From contig CAJXSA010000267.1 of NCBI GenBank assembly GCA_913060595.1, positions 1 to 5,555 of the forward strand: a stretch of 5,555 nucleotides of DNA, in the 5' to 3' direction. The translations under genes were made by a program, and so were the position numbers. Below, one piece after another: positions 1 through 5,010 of the stretch. Source of the stretch: an uncultured Ignavibacteria bacterium (GTDB lineage Bacteria; Bacteroidota; Ignavibacteria; SZUA-365). The number at the start of each line of letters is the position of its first letter. Position 1 is the first letter of the stretch. The notes below the pieces were generated by a model. It was not told where the DNA came from and did not search any database. It was given only the letters and a program-made list of their open reading frames with translations.

Positions 1-930
1 CAGTACGGCACAAACCTCGGTATCGTCACGCAGACGGGCGATAACAATGACGCCTGGATTTACCAGGGCGATCCCGGAGCGCCGGTGAGCAACTACAAGC
101 TTCCGAACTACGCCACGGACTGGATCTGGGGTTCGTGGATTGACCAGGACGGCAACGACAACTCGGCGTATACCGAGGTGAACAACAATCACAATGCCAC
201 GAAGATCAAGCAGCTCGGTAACGAAAACATCGGATACCAGCACATTAACAGCTACAACAGCTACACAAACGCGAACAAGCCCATCGCGATCTTCATCAAG
301 CAGACCGGCAATCAGAACGACGGGTGGCAGAAGACCGTCGCCAGTTTCGGTTGCTACGGGATTCAAGACATGAAAATCTACCAGGATGGAGTCGGCAACT
401 TCGCACGCCAGTACAGCAAGGGCGGCATGCAGAGCGTGATGAAAGTCATTCAGAACGGCAATGGCAATAATTACACACCGGTGGATGTCAGCTGTACGGG
501 CCAGAAGAATCCGCTTGCTCTGCCCTGGGCGGACAAGCCGGGTGGAAAGTACGCGCAGTACCAGAACGGCCGCTACAGTGAGGCGATCGCCACCGTGAAC
601 GGTAATAACAATAACACTGCCCAGTACCAGGAGTACACGGTCTGGAGCATCAGCGGTGAAAACGACGCGTATATCGACATCGACGGTGACGACAACAACG
701 CGGCTCAGGGTCAGCTGGGCGAGTACAACTATGCGGACATCGACATTACGGGTAGCAGCAACGTCGGTGCCATAAGCCAGTGGGGTGACCTCAACAGCGG
801 CACCATCACGGTGATCGGCAACGGCAACTGTGCCGGAATCGAGCAGAAGGACAACAACAATACTGGATCCGTGTATCAGAACGGAGACGGCAACAAAGGC
901 CTGATCACACAGCATCCGGCCGGCATCTAA
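1..930 (+). CDS. Curlin-repeat (CsgA-like) amyloid fibre protein, 5' partial
   Basis: The reading frame is open from the first base, so the start codon and signal peptide lie upstream; 309 residues are visible before the TAA. The protein is very rich in Asn, Gln, Gly and Tyr. It is built of curlin-type units with Q-x-G-x-x-N cores, for example QTGDNN, IDQDGNDN, IKQLGNEN, IKQTGNQN, IYQDGVGN, VIQNGNGN and VYQNGDGN. The last 80 residues keep an exact 11-residue G-x-x-N period. Known curlins fold as stacked beta-strand turns and form secreted amyloid fibres for adhesion and biofilm matrix, so an extracellular structural role is likely. It is larger than E. coli CsgA (about 150 aa) and less regular: two stretches (visible residues about 81-97 and 157-185) break the repeat, and there are three cysteines (118, 165, 277). 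A GTG at 85 is an internal codon, since repeat sequence continues upstream of it. A second curlin-like gene follows after 80 nt. The family is fairly certain; whether it is the major subunit is inference. Confidence 0.85.
   Translation, partial: QYGTNLGIVTQTGDNNDAWIYQGDPGAPVSNYKLPNYATDWIWGSWIDQDGNDNSAYTEVNNNHNATKIKQLGNENIGYQHINSYNSYTNANKPIAIFIKQTGNQNDGWQKTVASFGCYGIQDMKIYQDGVGNFARQYSKGGMQSVMKVIQNGNGNNYTPVDVSCTGQKNPLALPWADKPGGKYAQYQNGRYSEAIATVNGNNNNTAQYQEYTVWSISGENDAYIDIDGDDNNAAQGQLGEYNYADIDITGSSNVGAISQWGDLNSGTITVIGNGNCAGIEQKDNNNTGSVYQNGDGNKGLITQHPAGI
685..915 (+). repeat. Seven 11-residue curlin half-repeats in the coding sequence
   Basis: Within the first curlin gene, seven consecutive 33-bp (11-codon) units begin with G-x-x-N: GDDN, GEYN, GSSN, GDLN, GNGN, DNNN (Gly replaced by Asp) and GDGN. 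The glycine codons lie at 685, 718, 751, 784, 817, (850) and 883, exactly 33 bases apart. This matches one beta-strand plus one turn of a curlin solenoid, two units making one classical curlin repeat of about 22 residues. The units are conserved as protein, not as DNA, which suggests old duplication under structural selection. Confidence 0.8.
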
Positions 931-937
931 TTCCATC

Positions 938-975
938 GTTCACCGGACCTTCGCACACGCGGAGGTCCGGTGAAC
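938..975 (+). terminator. Long hairpin between the two curlin genes (attenuator or 3' stabiliser)
   Basis: Starting 7 nt after the curlin stop codon, bases 938-954 pair with 959-975. The outer 13 bp are perfect Watson-Crick (GTTCACCGGACCT with AGGTCCGGTGAAC). A T-G wobble and three further pairs then close on an ACAC tetraloop, giving 17 bp in all. Only a short TTTT run (980-983) follows, so a full intrinsic terminator is not certain. In the gap between a probable major and minor fibre gene, such a hairpin could act as a partial terminator or protect the upstream mRNA from 3' exonucleases; both would favour the first curlin. The hairpin is seen directly; its role is inferred. Confidence 0.65.
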
Positions 976-1010
976 ATCCTTTTCCGGAACAGTCCGCACA
1001 GAGGTGCCAC

Positions 1011-1517
1011 ATGAGATTCCTCGGATTCATCCTTCTTGTTTTCGTTCTCAGTCCCGCGTTCGCCACGGCGCAGCAGGAACTCCCCGATCCGTCCGTCCAG
1101 TACTGGAGCAATGCGGAACGACTTGCATTCATCCGGCAGATCGGTCTCCACAACCTCGCGACCATACTGCAGACTGGGTCGCAGGAGGAGCAGGCGTCAC
1201 AGGCATCTATCCACCAGGTGATGAATTACAACCAGGCGCACATTGAAGATCACGGAGTCGACAATCAGATCACCATCACGCAGCAGGGGTACGCACAGTC
1301 CGCCACCGTCGAGCTTCGCGGAGATCGAAACACGGAAATCGTCACGCAGGTAGGCATCGAAAACGTCTTTTCCCTTCTTTCCGGTCTGCACGCCGAAATT
1401 GGGGCTTACAGCCAGGTGGGAAGTGCCAATGAGCTGAGAATCAGGAAGGATGCCGGCATACATACACCGCTGGAGATACATCAGGTCGGTCATGGTATCC
1501 GGTTGATCATCGAGTAA
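1011..1517 (+). CDS. Secreted curlin-like protein, possible CsgB-type minor subunit
   Basis: A 168-residue protein with a clear Sec signal peptide: MRFLG, a hydrophobic core at about residues 5-16, and a likely cut after ATA at about residue 20, before QQELP. The mature part holds degenerate curlin units, with Gly at 45/56 and then 82, 93, 104, 115 and 137, mostly an 11-residue period (QIGLHN, HGVDNQ, QQGYAQ, RGDRN, QVGIEN, QVGSAN). It is shorter than the preceding curlin and richer in Glu, Arg, His and Ile. This resembles the contrast between the nucleator CsgB (about 150 aa) and the major subunit CsgA, so a nucleator or minor-subunit role is plausible but inferred. The ATG at 1011 is preceded by GAGG (1001-1004) with a 6-nt spacer, and the signal peptide begins at once, so the start is secure. 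It ends 32 nt before the lipoprotein gene, with no terminator between, suggesting co-transcription. Confidence 0.8.
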   Translation: MRFLGFILLVFVLSPAFATAQQELPDPSVQYWSNAERLAFIRQIGLHNLATILQTGSQEEQASQASIHQVMNYNQAHIEDHGVDNQITITQQGYAQSATVELRGDRNTEIVTQVGIENVFSLLSGLHAEIGAYSQVGSANELRIRKDAGIHTPLEIHQVGHGIRLIIE

Positions 1518-1549
1518 CGGATGACGAGATCCATAATATCGAGGTATAC

Positions 1550-3058
1550 ATGAAGGACCACAACGACGTCGTGTCCCATGGAATGCGACTGCTTCTCATG
1601 GGTGCCATCTGTGTTTCCCTAACCGCGTGCAGGGAAAACACCGTTGAGCCTGTGCTCAGCGGAGCAATTCAAGGGCGAGTATTGACCGCTGCGAACAGTC
1701 TGCCCGTCGGTGGTGTTCTTATCACCACAAACCCGCCAACCGAATCGGTGATTACCGAAACGGACGGTTCCTTTACATTTGCGGAACTCGCAGAAGGAAC
1801 CTATGTGATCAGTGCGGCGCGGGAGGGGTATGAAAAAGCGCACGTCTCCGTCACCGTTCGTGGACTGAAGACCGCGCAGGCTGTCATCATGCTCTCCGTG
1901 GAGGAGCAATCCGGCAGCGTCGCGCCGCCGCGCATTGTGCGTCCTGCCGACAACGCGATTCAAGCGCAGCGCAGCGTCGAACTGGTATGGTCCCGCGGCG
2001 CTGCGAATCCGCGGGATTCGCTGTATTACTCGGTGACGCTATACGATGGCAATTCGCCTGTGCCGGTGTATGAAGCCACCGGACTCCGCGACACCACGCT
2101 CACTGTCGACATGCTTCGCTATGGTACAAGCTATTTCTGGCAGGTCCTCGCTTCAAACGGGGAAGGAGGGAGCGCCAACAGCGACGTGTGGTCGTTTCGC
2201 ATTGCGGACATTCCTGACAATGGAATAGTGTACACGGCGAACGTGGAAGGGAATCCCGAGATATATTCCACGGACACGAGCGGCAGCAATCCGATCCGAT
2301 TGACAGACGACCCCGCGCGTGATCTCTGGCCACGGTGGAACCGCGACCGCAGCAGTATCGCCTTCATTTCCGACAGGGAAGGGGCATATCACATCTATAC
2401 GATGAACCGGGACGGGACCAACGTCCGGCGCATCACCACGCTTCCGGTGGACAGCTATCAGAATCACGGGAGGGGTTTTTGCTGGTCCCCGGACGGCGGC
2501 TGGATATACTACGGACATTACGACAAGCTCTATCGTGTCAATCAGTTCGGTGCCAACATGGCACTGATCGCGACCGCACCGGAGGGAAGGCATTTCCGCG
2601 AGATCGAATGGTCACAGCAGCATGACAGGCTGGTCGTGCATTATATGGGAGCGGATCCGTACCGATCTGAGATCGCGCTGCTGCGCCCGGACGGATCAAC
2701 CGAAAACGAACTCCTCGGCGACGTTCCGGGCAGCCTCGGCTCGCCGTCATTTTCCATTGATGGCAGTGCCGTCATGTATGCACGCGACCGTTCCGGCTAT
2801 GAGAATCCGGACGGCCGTCAGCTCAATTCACACATTTACACGCTCACGCTTGACCTGAGGGATACCGTCGACGTATCGCATAGCAAGATGGACGGAACAA
2901 ACGATCTGGAGCCACGTTTCTCCCCGGATGGCGCGTGGATTGTATTCACCAACGCACCGAACGACAATTCCCGGCAGGGATCGTTGTGGCTGATGCGCCA
3001 TGACGGGAGCGGTCGCCGCATGATCGTCCCGGCCGGGAGCCAGAGTGATTGGAAATGA
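1550..3058 (+). CDS. Lipoprotein with carboxypeptidase-regulatory, FN3-like and TolB-type beta-propeller domains
   Basis: A 502-residue protein. The N-terminus has a hydrophobic stretch and a lipobox LTAC with the lipidated Cys at 27, so it is probably membrane-anchored and may face the outside. Residues about 37-116 look like a carboxypeptidase-regulatory-like (prealbumin-type) beta-sandwich, with a TDGSFTF...GTYVI..A..GY pattern. Residues about 125-218 resemble a fibronectin type III-like domain (APPRIVRPADNA, then YFWQVLASN and WSFRI). Residues about 222-502 are PD40/TolB-type propeller blades, with recurrent NPEIYSTDTSGSN..RLT, HIYTMNRDGTNVRRIT, WSPDGGWIYY and FSPDGAWIVFTN motifs. Such propellers usually bind proteins or ligands; no catalytic residues are evident. 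GAGG at 1541-1544, 5 nt before the ATG at 1550, sets the start; the ATG at 1583 would give a very short signal peptide and has no ribosome site. Following two curlin genes, it may be a fibre partner, anchor or assembly factor, but that rests on position alone. The domain calls are by eye. Confidence 0.85.
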   Translation: MKDHNDVVSHGMRLLLMGAICVSLTACRENTVEPVLSGAIQGRVLTAANSLPVGGVLITTNPPTESVITETDGSFTFAELAEGTYVISAAREGYEKAHVSVTVRGLKTAQAVIMLSVEEQSGSVAPPRIVRPADNAIQAQRSVELVWSRGAANPRDSLYYSVTLYDGNSPVPVYEATGLRDTTLTVDMLRYGTSYFWQVLASNGEGGSANSDVWSFRIADIPDNGIVYTANVEGNPEIYSTDTSGSNPIRLTDDPARDLWPRWNRDRSSIAFISDREGAYHIYTMNRDGTNVRRITTLPVDSYQNHGRGFCWSPDGGWIYYGHYDKLYRVNQFGANMALIATAPEGRHFREIEWSQQHDRLVVHYMGADPYRSEIALLRPDGSTENELLGDVPGSLGSPSFSIDGSAVMYARDRSGYENPDGRQLNSHIYTLTLDLRDTVDVSHSKMDGTNDLEPRFSPDGAWIVFTNAPNDNSRQGSLWLMRHDGSGRRMIVPAGSQSDWK

Positions 3059-3127
3059 TCAATCATGCTCGGGCGCATCGCGACGGGGGACAAGGGAGGG
3101 ACGGTCCGCTGCAGAAACGCCGGTCCT

Positions 3128-3158
3128 TTTGAATTGTCTCCACACAATTGTATTTTAA
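3128..3158 (+). promoter_or_regulatory. Candidate promoter for the tRNA-Ser gene (Bacteroidota-like)
   Basis: TTTG at 3128-3131 is followed after 19 nt by TATTTTAA at 3151-3158. This resembles the Bacteroidota primary-sigma pattern of a -33 TTTG and a -7 TAnnTTTG with a spacer of about 19-21 nt. Transcription would start near 3165, about 65 nt before the tRNA. The same stretch can form a weak 6-bp hairpin (AATTGT 3132-3137 with ACAATT 3144-3149) before a T-rich run, so a terminator for the upstream lipoprotein gene is an alternative reading. Confidence 0.35.
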
Positions 3159-3229
3159 ATGCTCAGTTATTTCGCGTCCCCCAATCGCGGAATAGGACTG
3201 CATCAAGGAGCGAGGATACATAGTTTTTC

Positions 3230-3316
3230 GGAGAGATGCCGGAGTGGTTGAACGGGGCGGTCTCGAAAACCGTTGTGCCCTTCGGGGTACCCTGGGTTCG
3301 AATCCCAGTCTCTCCG
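3230..3316 (+). tRNA. tRNA-Ser, anticodon CGA (reads UCG)
   Basis: All parts of a class II tRNA can be paired by hand. The acceptor GGAGAGA (3230-3236) pairs perfectly with TCTCTCC (3309-3315), with discriminator G at 3316. The D stem is CCG/CGG (3239-3241 with 3253-3255). The anticodon stem GCGGT/ACCGT (3257-3261 with 3269-3273) carries loop CTCGAAA, putting the anticodon CGA at 3264-3266. The long variable arm (about 3274-3291) has GTGCCC paired with GGGTAC around a TTCG loop, as expected for serine tRNAs. The T arm is CTGGG-TTCGAAT-CCCAG (3292-3308). The CCA tail is not encoded; CAAAA follows. An integrase gene lies about 100 nt downstream in the same orientation, so this tRNA is the likely integration site of the element to the right, with its 3' part intact after insertion. 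Confidence 0.97.
3292..3316 (+). other. Putative attachment site (att) at the tRNA-Ser 3' end
   Basis: Tyrosine integrases often recombine in the T arm or anticodon arm of a tRNA gene and restore the tRNA 3' end with their own copy. The intact T arm and acceptor 3' strand here, next to an integrase reading the same way, fit that pattern. The matching repeat at the other end of the element is not in this window; no second copy of the T-arm sequence was found between 3317 and 5555. The exact limits are unknown and could extend leftwards to the anticodon loop. Confidence 0.4.
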
Positions 3317-3324
3317 CAAAACAG

Positions 3325-3349
3325 GCCAGAATCGAGGATTTCGACTGGC
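3325..3349 (+). other. Bulged hairpin just after the tRNA
   Basis: GCCAG (3325-3329) and TCGA (3332-3335) pair with TCGA (3341-3344) and CTGGC (3345-3349), giving 9 bp with an AA bulge and a GGATT loop. No T-run follows, so it is not a convincing intrinsic terminator. It lies 9 nt after the tRNA end, where it could affect tRNA 3' processing or serve as an integrase arm or accessory site. The role is unknown and chance is possible. Confidence 0.3.
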
Positions 3350-3387
3350 ACTGACCGAGCGATAGACGGCTTTGTACGGTAAACCAG

Positions 3388-3403
3388 GTCAACAATTGTT
3401 GAC
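3388..3403. promoter_or_regulatory. Perfect 16-bp palindrome upstream of the integrase (candidate operator)
   Basis: GTCAACAATTGTTGAC is identical to its reverse complement over all 16 bases. It ends 13 nt before the integrase ATG and 3 nt before its Shine-Dalgarno site. Perfect dyads in this position commonly bind dimeric repressors or excisionase-type directionality factors. A weak TTGTAC (3372-3377) lies upstream, and the dyad would overlap the corresponding -10 region, so repression of integrase transcription is a reasonable guess. No regulator gene is in the window. Confidence 0.5.
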
Positions 3404-3406
3404 GTT

Positions 3407-3411
3407 GGAGG
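3407..3411 (+). promoter_or_regulatory. Ribosome binding site that fixes the integrase start
   Basis: GGAGG lies 5 nt before the ATG at 3417. This favours that ATG over the in-frame TTG at 3372, which would add 15 residues, make the protein start cover the palindrome, and has no comparable site before it. Confidence 0.75.
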
Positions 3412-3416
3412 CACGT

Positions 3417-4427
3417 ATGAAGCCGTTTTTATCGTTGCGCAAGAACGGGATCTGGTACATCGTCGAGACGCGTCCGAACGGAAAGCGCACGTGGACGACG
3501 ACGAAGAAAAAGAACCGCCGTGAAGCCGAACGCGCCCTGATCGCGTACGAGGAGCGATCACGCGCCCGTACGGATTCCCCCTTCCTCACGCACTTCACCG
3601 ACGAAATACTGCAGCACACGGTAGCGACGTTCGCCCACTCGACGATGCAGCTCTATCGTGACGCCCTGCGCGCGCTCATCGGTCAGGTGGGCGACATCCC
3701 CATCAGCATGATCACGGGGCGGGACGTTGATCGATACAAGACCGCCCGGGTGCGTCGCGTCAAGCCCATCACGGTCAACAAAGAGCTCTCCACACTCAAG
3801 GCGGCGTTCAACATCGCCGTCCGCTGGGATTACATAGAGACGAATCCGTTCGTCGGTGTGACTCGTCTCCGCATCCCAGAGAAGCCGCCCGAGTACTTCA
3901 CACGTGAGGAGGTGCGCATGCTCGAGGAAGAGACGGGCGGGGAGTGGCTGCATGATCTCATCGTGCTTGCCGTCAACACCGGTATGCGTGCCGGGGAGCT
4001 GACGAGCCTCCGCTGGCAGAACGTCGATCTCAATCGCCGCATCATCCATGTGGTCAGTTCGGGTGACTTCAAAACCAAGACCGGGCGGGCTCGCATCGTG
4101 CCGTTAAACGCCCGTGCATGCGCTCTGCTGGCCGAACGCCGGGGTAGAGGGGAAGACTATGTCCTGACCATGTACGGCCGTCAGATCAGGAAGAACTGGG
4201 TGTCGAGCGCGTTCAAGAAAATCGTTCGCAGGCTCGAGCTTCGGGACGAACTGCACTTTCACTCCCTGCGCCATACGTTCGCATCTTGGCTCGTTCAGGA
4301 CGGGGTGTCGCTCTATCAGGTGGGGCGACTACTCGGACATTCAACCGCCCGCACGACGGAGGTGTACGCGCACCTTCAGCCCGAGACGATGCACGATGTG
4401 GTGGAGCGGCTCATGGATTCGTCGTGA
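3417..4427 (+). CDS. Tyrosine recombinase / integrase
   Basis: A 336-residue site-specific recombinase of the phage-integrase (Xer/lambda Int) family; it cuts and rejoins DNA through a 3'-phosphotyrosine link. Residues 1-50 are a small basic N-terminal arm-type segment (NGIWYIVETRPNGKRTWTTT, then a Lys/Arg-rich helix). Residues about 53-150 form the SAM-like core-binding domain (STMQLYRDALRALIG, then VNKELSTLKAAFNIAVRW, then NPF). Residues about 155-336 are the catalytic domain. The catalytic set is complete: Arg191 (NTGMRAGE), Lys219 or Lys221 in the KTKTGRARIVPL hairpin, His282 and Arg285 (HSLRHTFAS), His308 (LLGHS) and nucleophile Tyr317 (TTEVYAHL). Length and layout are normal, so it is probably active. 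It begins 100 nt after tRNA-Ser(CGA), reading away from it, as integrases of tRNA-targeted islands do. A 16-bp palindrome before it may control it. Its last 17 bases overlap the 3' end of the convergent lipoprotein gene. Confidence 0.95.
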   Translation: MKPFLSLRKNGIWYIVETRPNGKRTWTTTKKKNRREAERALIAYEERSRARTDSPFLTHFTDEILQHTVATFAHSTMQLYRDALRALIGQVGDIPISMITGRDVDRYKTARVRRVKPITVNKELSTLKAAFNIAVRWDYIETNPFVGVTRLRIPEKPPEYFTREEVRMLEEETGGEWLHDLIVLAVNTGMRAGELTSLRWQNVDLNRRIIHVVSSGDFKTKTGRARIVPLNARACALLAERRGRGEDYVLTMYGRQIRKNWVSSAFKKIVRRLELRDELHFHSLRHTFASWLVQDGVSLYQVGRLLGHSTARTTEVYAHLQPETMHDVVERLMDSS

Positions 4428-4824
4428 TGACGCGAGGACCGAAGTCTGCTGAACACGTCTCGCACTTCAAGGTCCATGAAGAGCGGTCATAATTATGACT
4501 CTGCATCCAGTACTGCGCGTAGTCGACATAGTGATCAAACTTTCTACGTTCAGGAAATTGTGCTAGGATATTACACGTGGGATCTGCATGATAGACCGTA
4601 TCCTCTATGCCCGCTGCATCGATCCCGATCCACACAGGCTGGTCAAAATAGGACAAGTCGATGGGGAGATCACCACACCCCGGGCCGAACCCTTCTCCCC
4701 AGGTGTGACCATCCTTGTCCGAACTCGGGGACTCTGGCTCGAAAAGGCGCGGCCCGTCACATGCAGACAGTACGGCGAGAACTAGGACGACGAATGTACA
4801 TACGATACGGGTATGGCGGGTCAT
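4411..4824 (-). CDS. Small lipoprotein of unknown function with a His/Cys cluster
   Basis: A 137-residue protein on the minus strand. It has a strong lipoprotein signal: a basic MTRHTR start, a hydrophobic core and lipobox LSAC with Cys22. The start is supported by GGAGG (plus-strand CCTCC at 4830-4834), 5 nt before the ATG. A Ser/Pro/Asp/Glu linker follows. After it come GPGCGD (Cys50), a VWIGIDAAG strand and VYHADPTC (His79, Cys84), ending in LKCETCSADFG (Cys121, Cys124). The YH-x4-C ... C-x2-C arrangement recalls small modules with VYH..C and C-x-x-C, such as Ada-like or zinc-ribbon-type metal sites; disulfides are as likely in the envelope. No family was recognised. Its 3' end overlaps the integrase end by 17 nt tail to tail, and it is divergent from the Mrr gene with 186 nt between. 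Opposite-strand frames of similar length lack a signal and a ribosome site. It is probably a real gene; its function is unknown. Confidence 0.75.
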   Translation of the reverse strand: MTRHTRIVCTFVVLVLAVLSACDGPRLFEPESPSSDKDGHTWGEGFGPGCGDLPIDLSYFDQPVWIGIDAAGIEDTVYHADPTCNILAQFPERRKFDHYVDYAQYWMQSHNYDRSSWTLKCETCSADFGPRVITTNP

Positions 4825-4841
4825 TGCGACCTCCGTGTTTC

Positions 4842-4909
4842 TGACAGTGACAACCGCAAAGTAGACCGCACGCTCCGTCGGCTTGTCATCGGGATGTCAT
4901 CTTGTCGTC
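4842..4909. promoter_or_regulatory. Cluster of TGTCA-like motifs in the divergent lipoprotein/mrr intergenic region
   Basis: TGACAGTGACA at 4842-4852 reads as two TGTCA copies on the minus strand. On the plus strand TGTCATC occurs at 4884-4890 and 4895-4901, and the variant TGTCGTC at 4903-4909. The copies face each other across the centre of the 186-nt divergent region. This could be a shared operator, but the motif is only 5-7 bases long and chance is possible. Confidence 0.2.
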
Positions 4910-4954
4910 ATTGTTCGTTCGCCGGGCATATGCTTAGGCGTCACTCGACATCGG

Positions 4955-4983
4955 TTGATGAATGTATCGGGTATCTGTATCTT
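4955..4983 (+). promoter_or_regulatory. Candidate sigma70-like promoter for the mrr gene
   Basis: TTGATG (4955-4960) and TATCTT (4978-4983) are separated by exactly 17 nt and match the -35 and -10 consensus at 4 of 6 bases each. Transcription would start near 4990, about 20 nt before the ATG at 5011, leaving room for the ribosome site at 5001-5007. It fits position well but not sequence strongly. Confidence 0.35.
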
Positions 4984-5010
4984 CTTCTATCACAACAGAC
5001 GAGAAGGTAT

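Noticed and set aside
85..87. GTG as the start codon of the first curlin gene
   Set aside because: The same frame is open from base 1 and already encodes curlin-like sequence (QTGDNNDAWIYQG) before it; there is no signal peptide after it.
905..1165. Minus-strand open frames across the curlin intergenic hairpin
   Set aside because: They cover the hairpin and the second curlin's signal peptide; no motif supports them.
2153..2593. Minus-strand open frame within the propeller lipoprotein
   Set aside because: It is a shadow of a well-supported gene in high-GC DNA; there is no ribosome site or domain.
3107..3130. Possible GC-rich terminator after the propeller lipoprotein (GGAC...GTCC then TTTT)
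   Set aside because: Only 4 perfect outer pairs are available, then a mismatch or bulge is needed; too weak to call.
3372..3374. TTG as the integrase start
   Set aside because: It has no good ribosome site, whereas GGAGG lies 5 nt before the ATG at 3417; the extra 15 residues would be encoded across the palindrome.
3163..3561. Minus-strand open frames across the tRNA and integrase start
   Set aside because: They run through the complement of a clear tRNA and the integrase N-terminus; their composition is Ser/Arg-rich with no recognisable domain.
4476..4844. Plus-strand open frame opposite the small lipoprotein
   Set aside because: It lies antisense to a gene with lipobox and ribosome site; its product is rich in Arg, His, Pro and Ser without any domain, as expected for a shadow frame.
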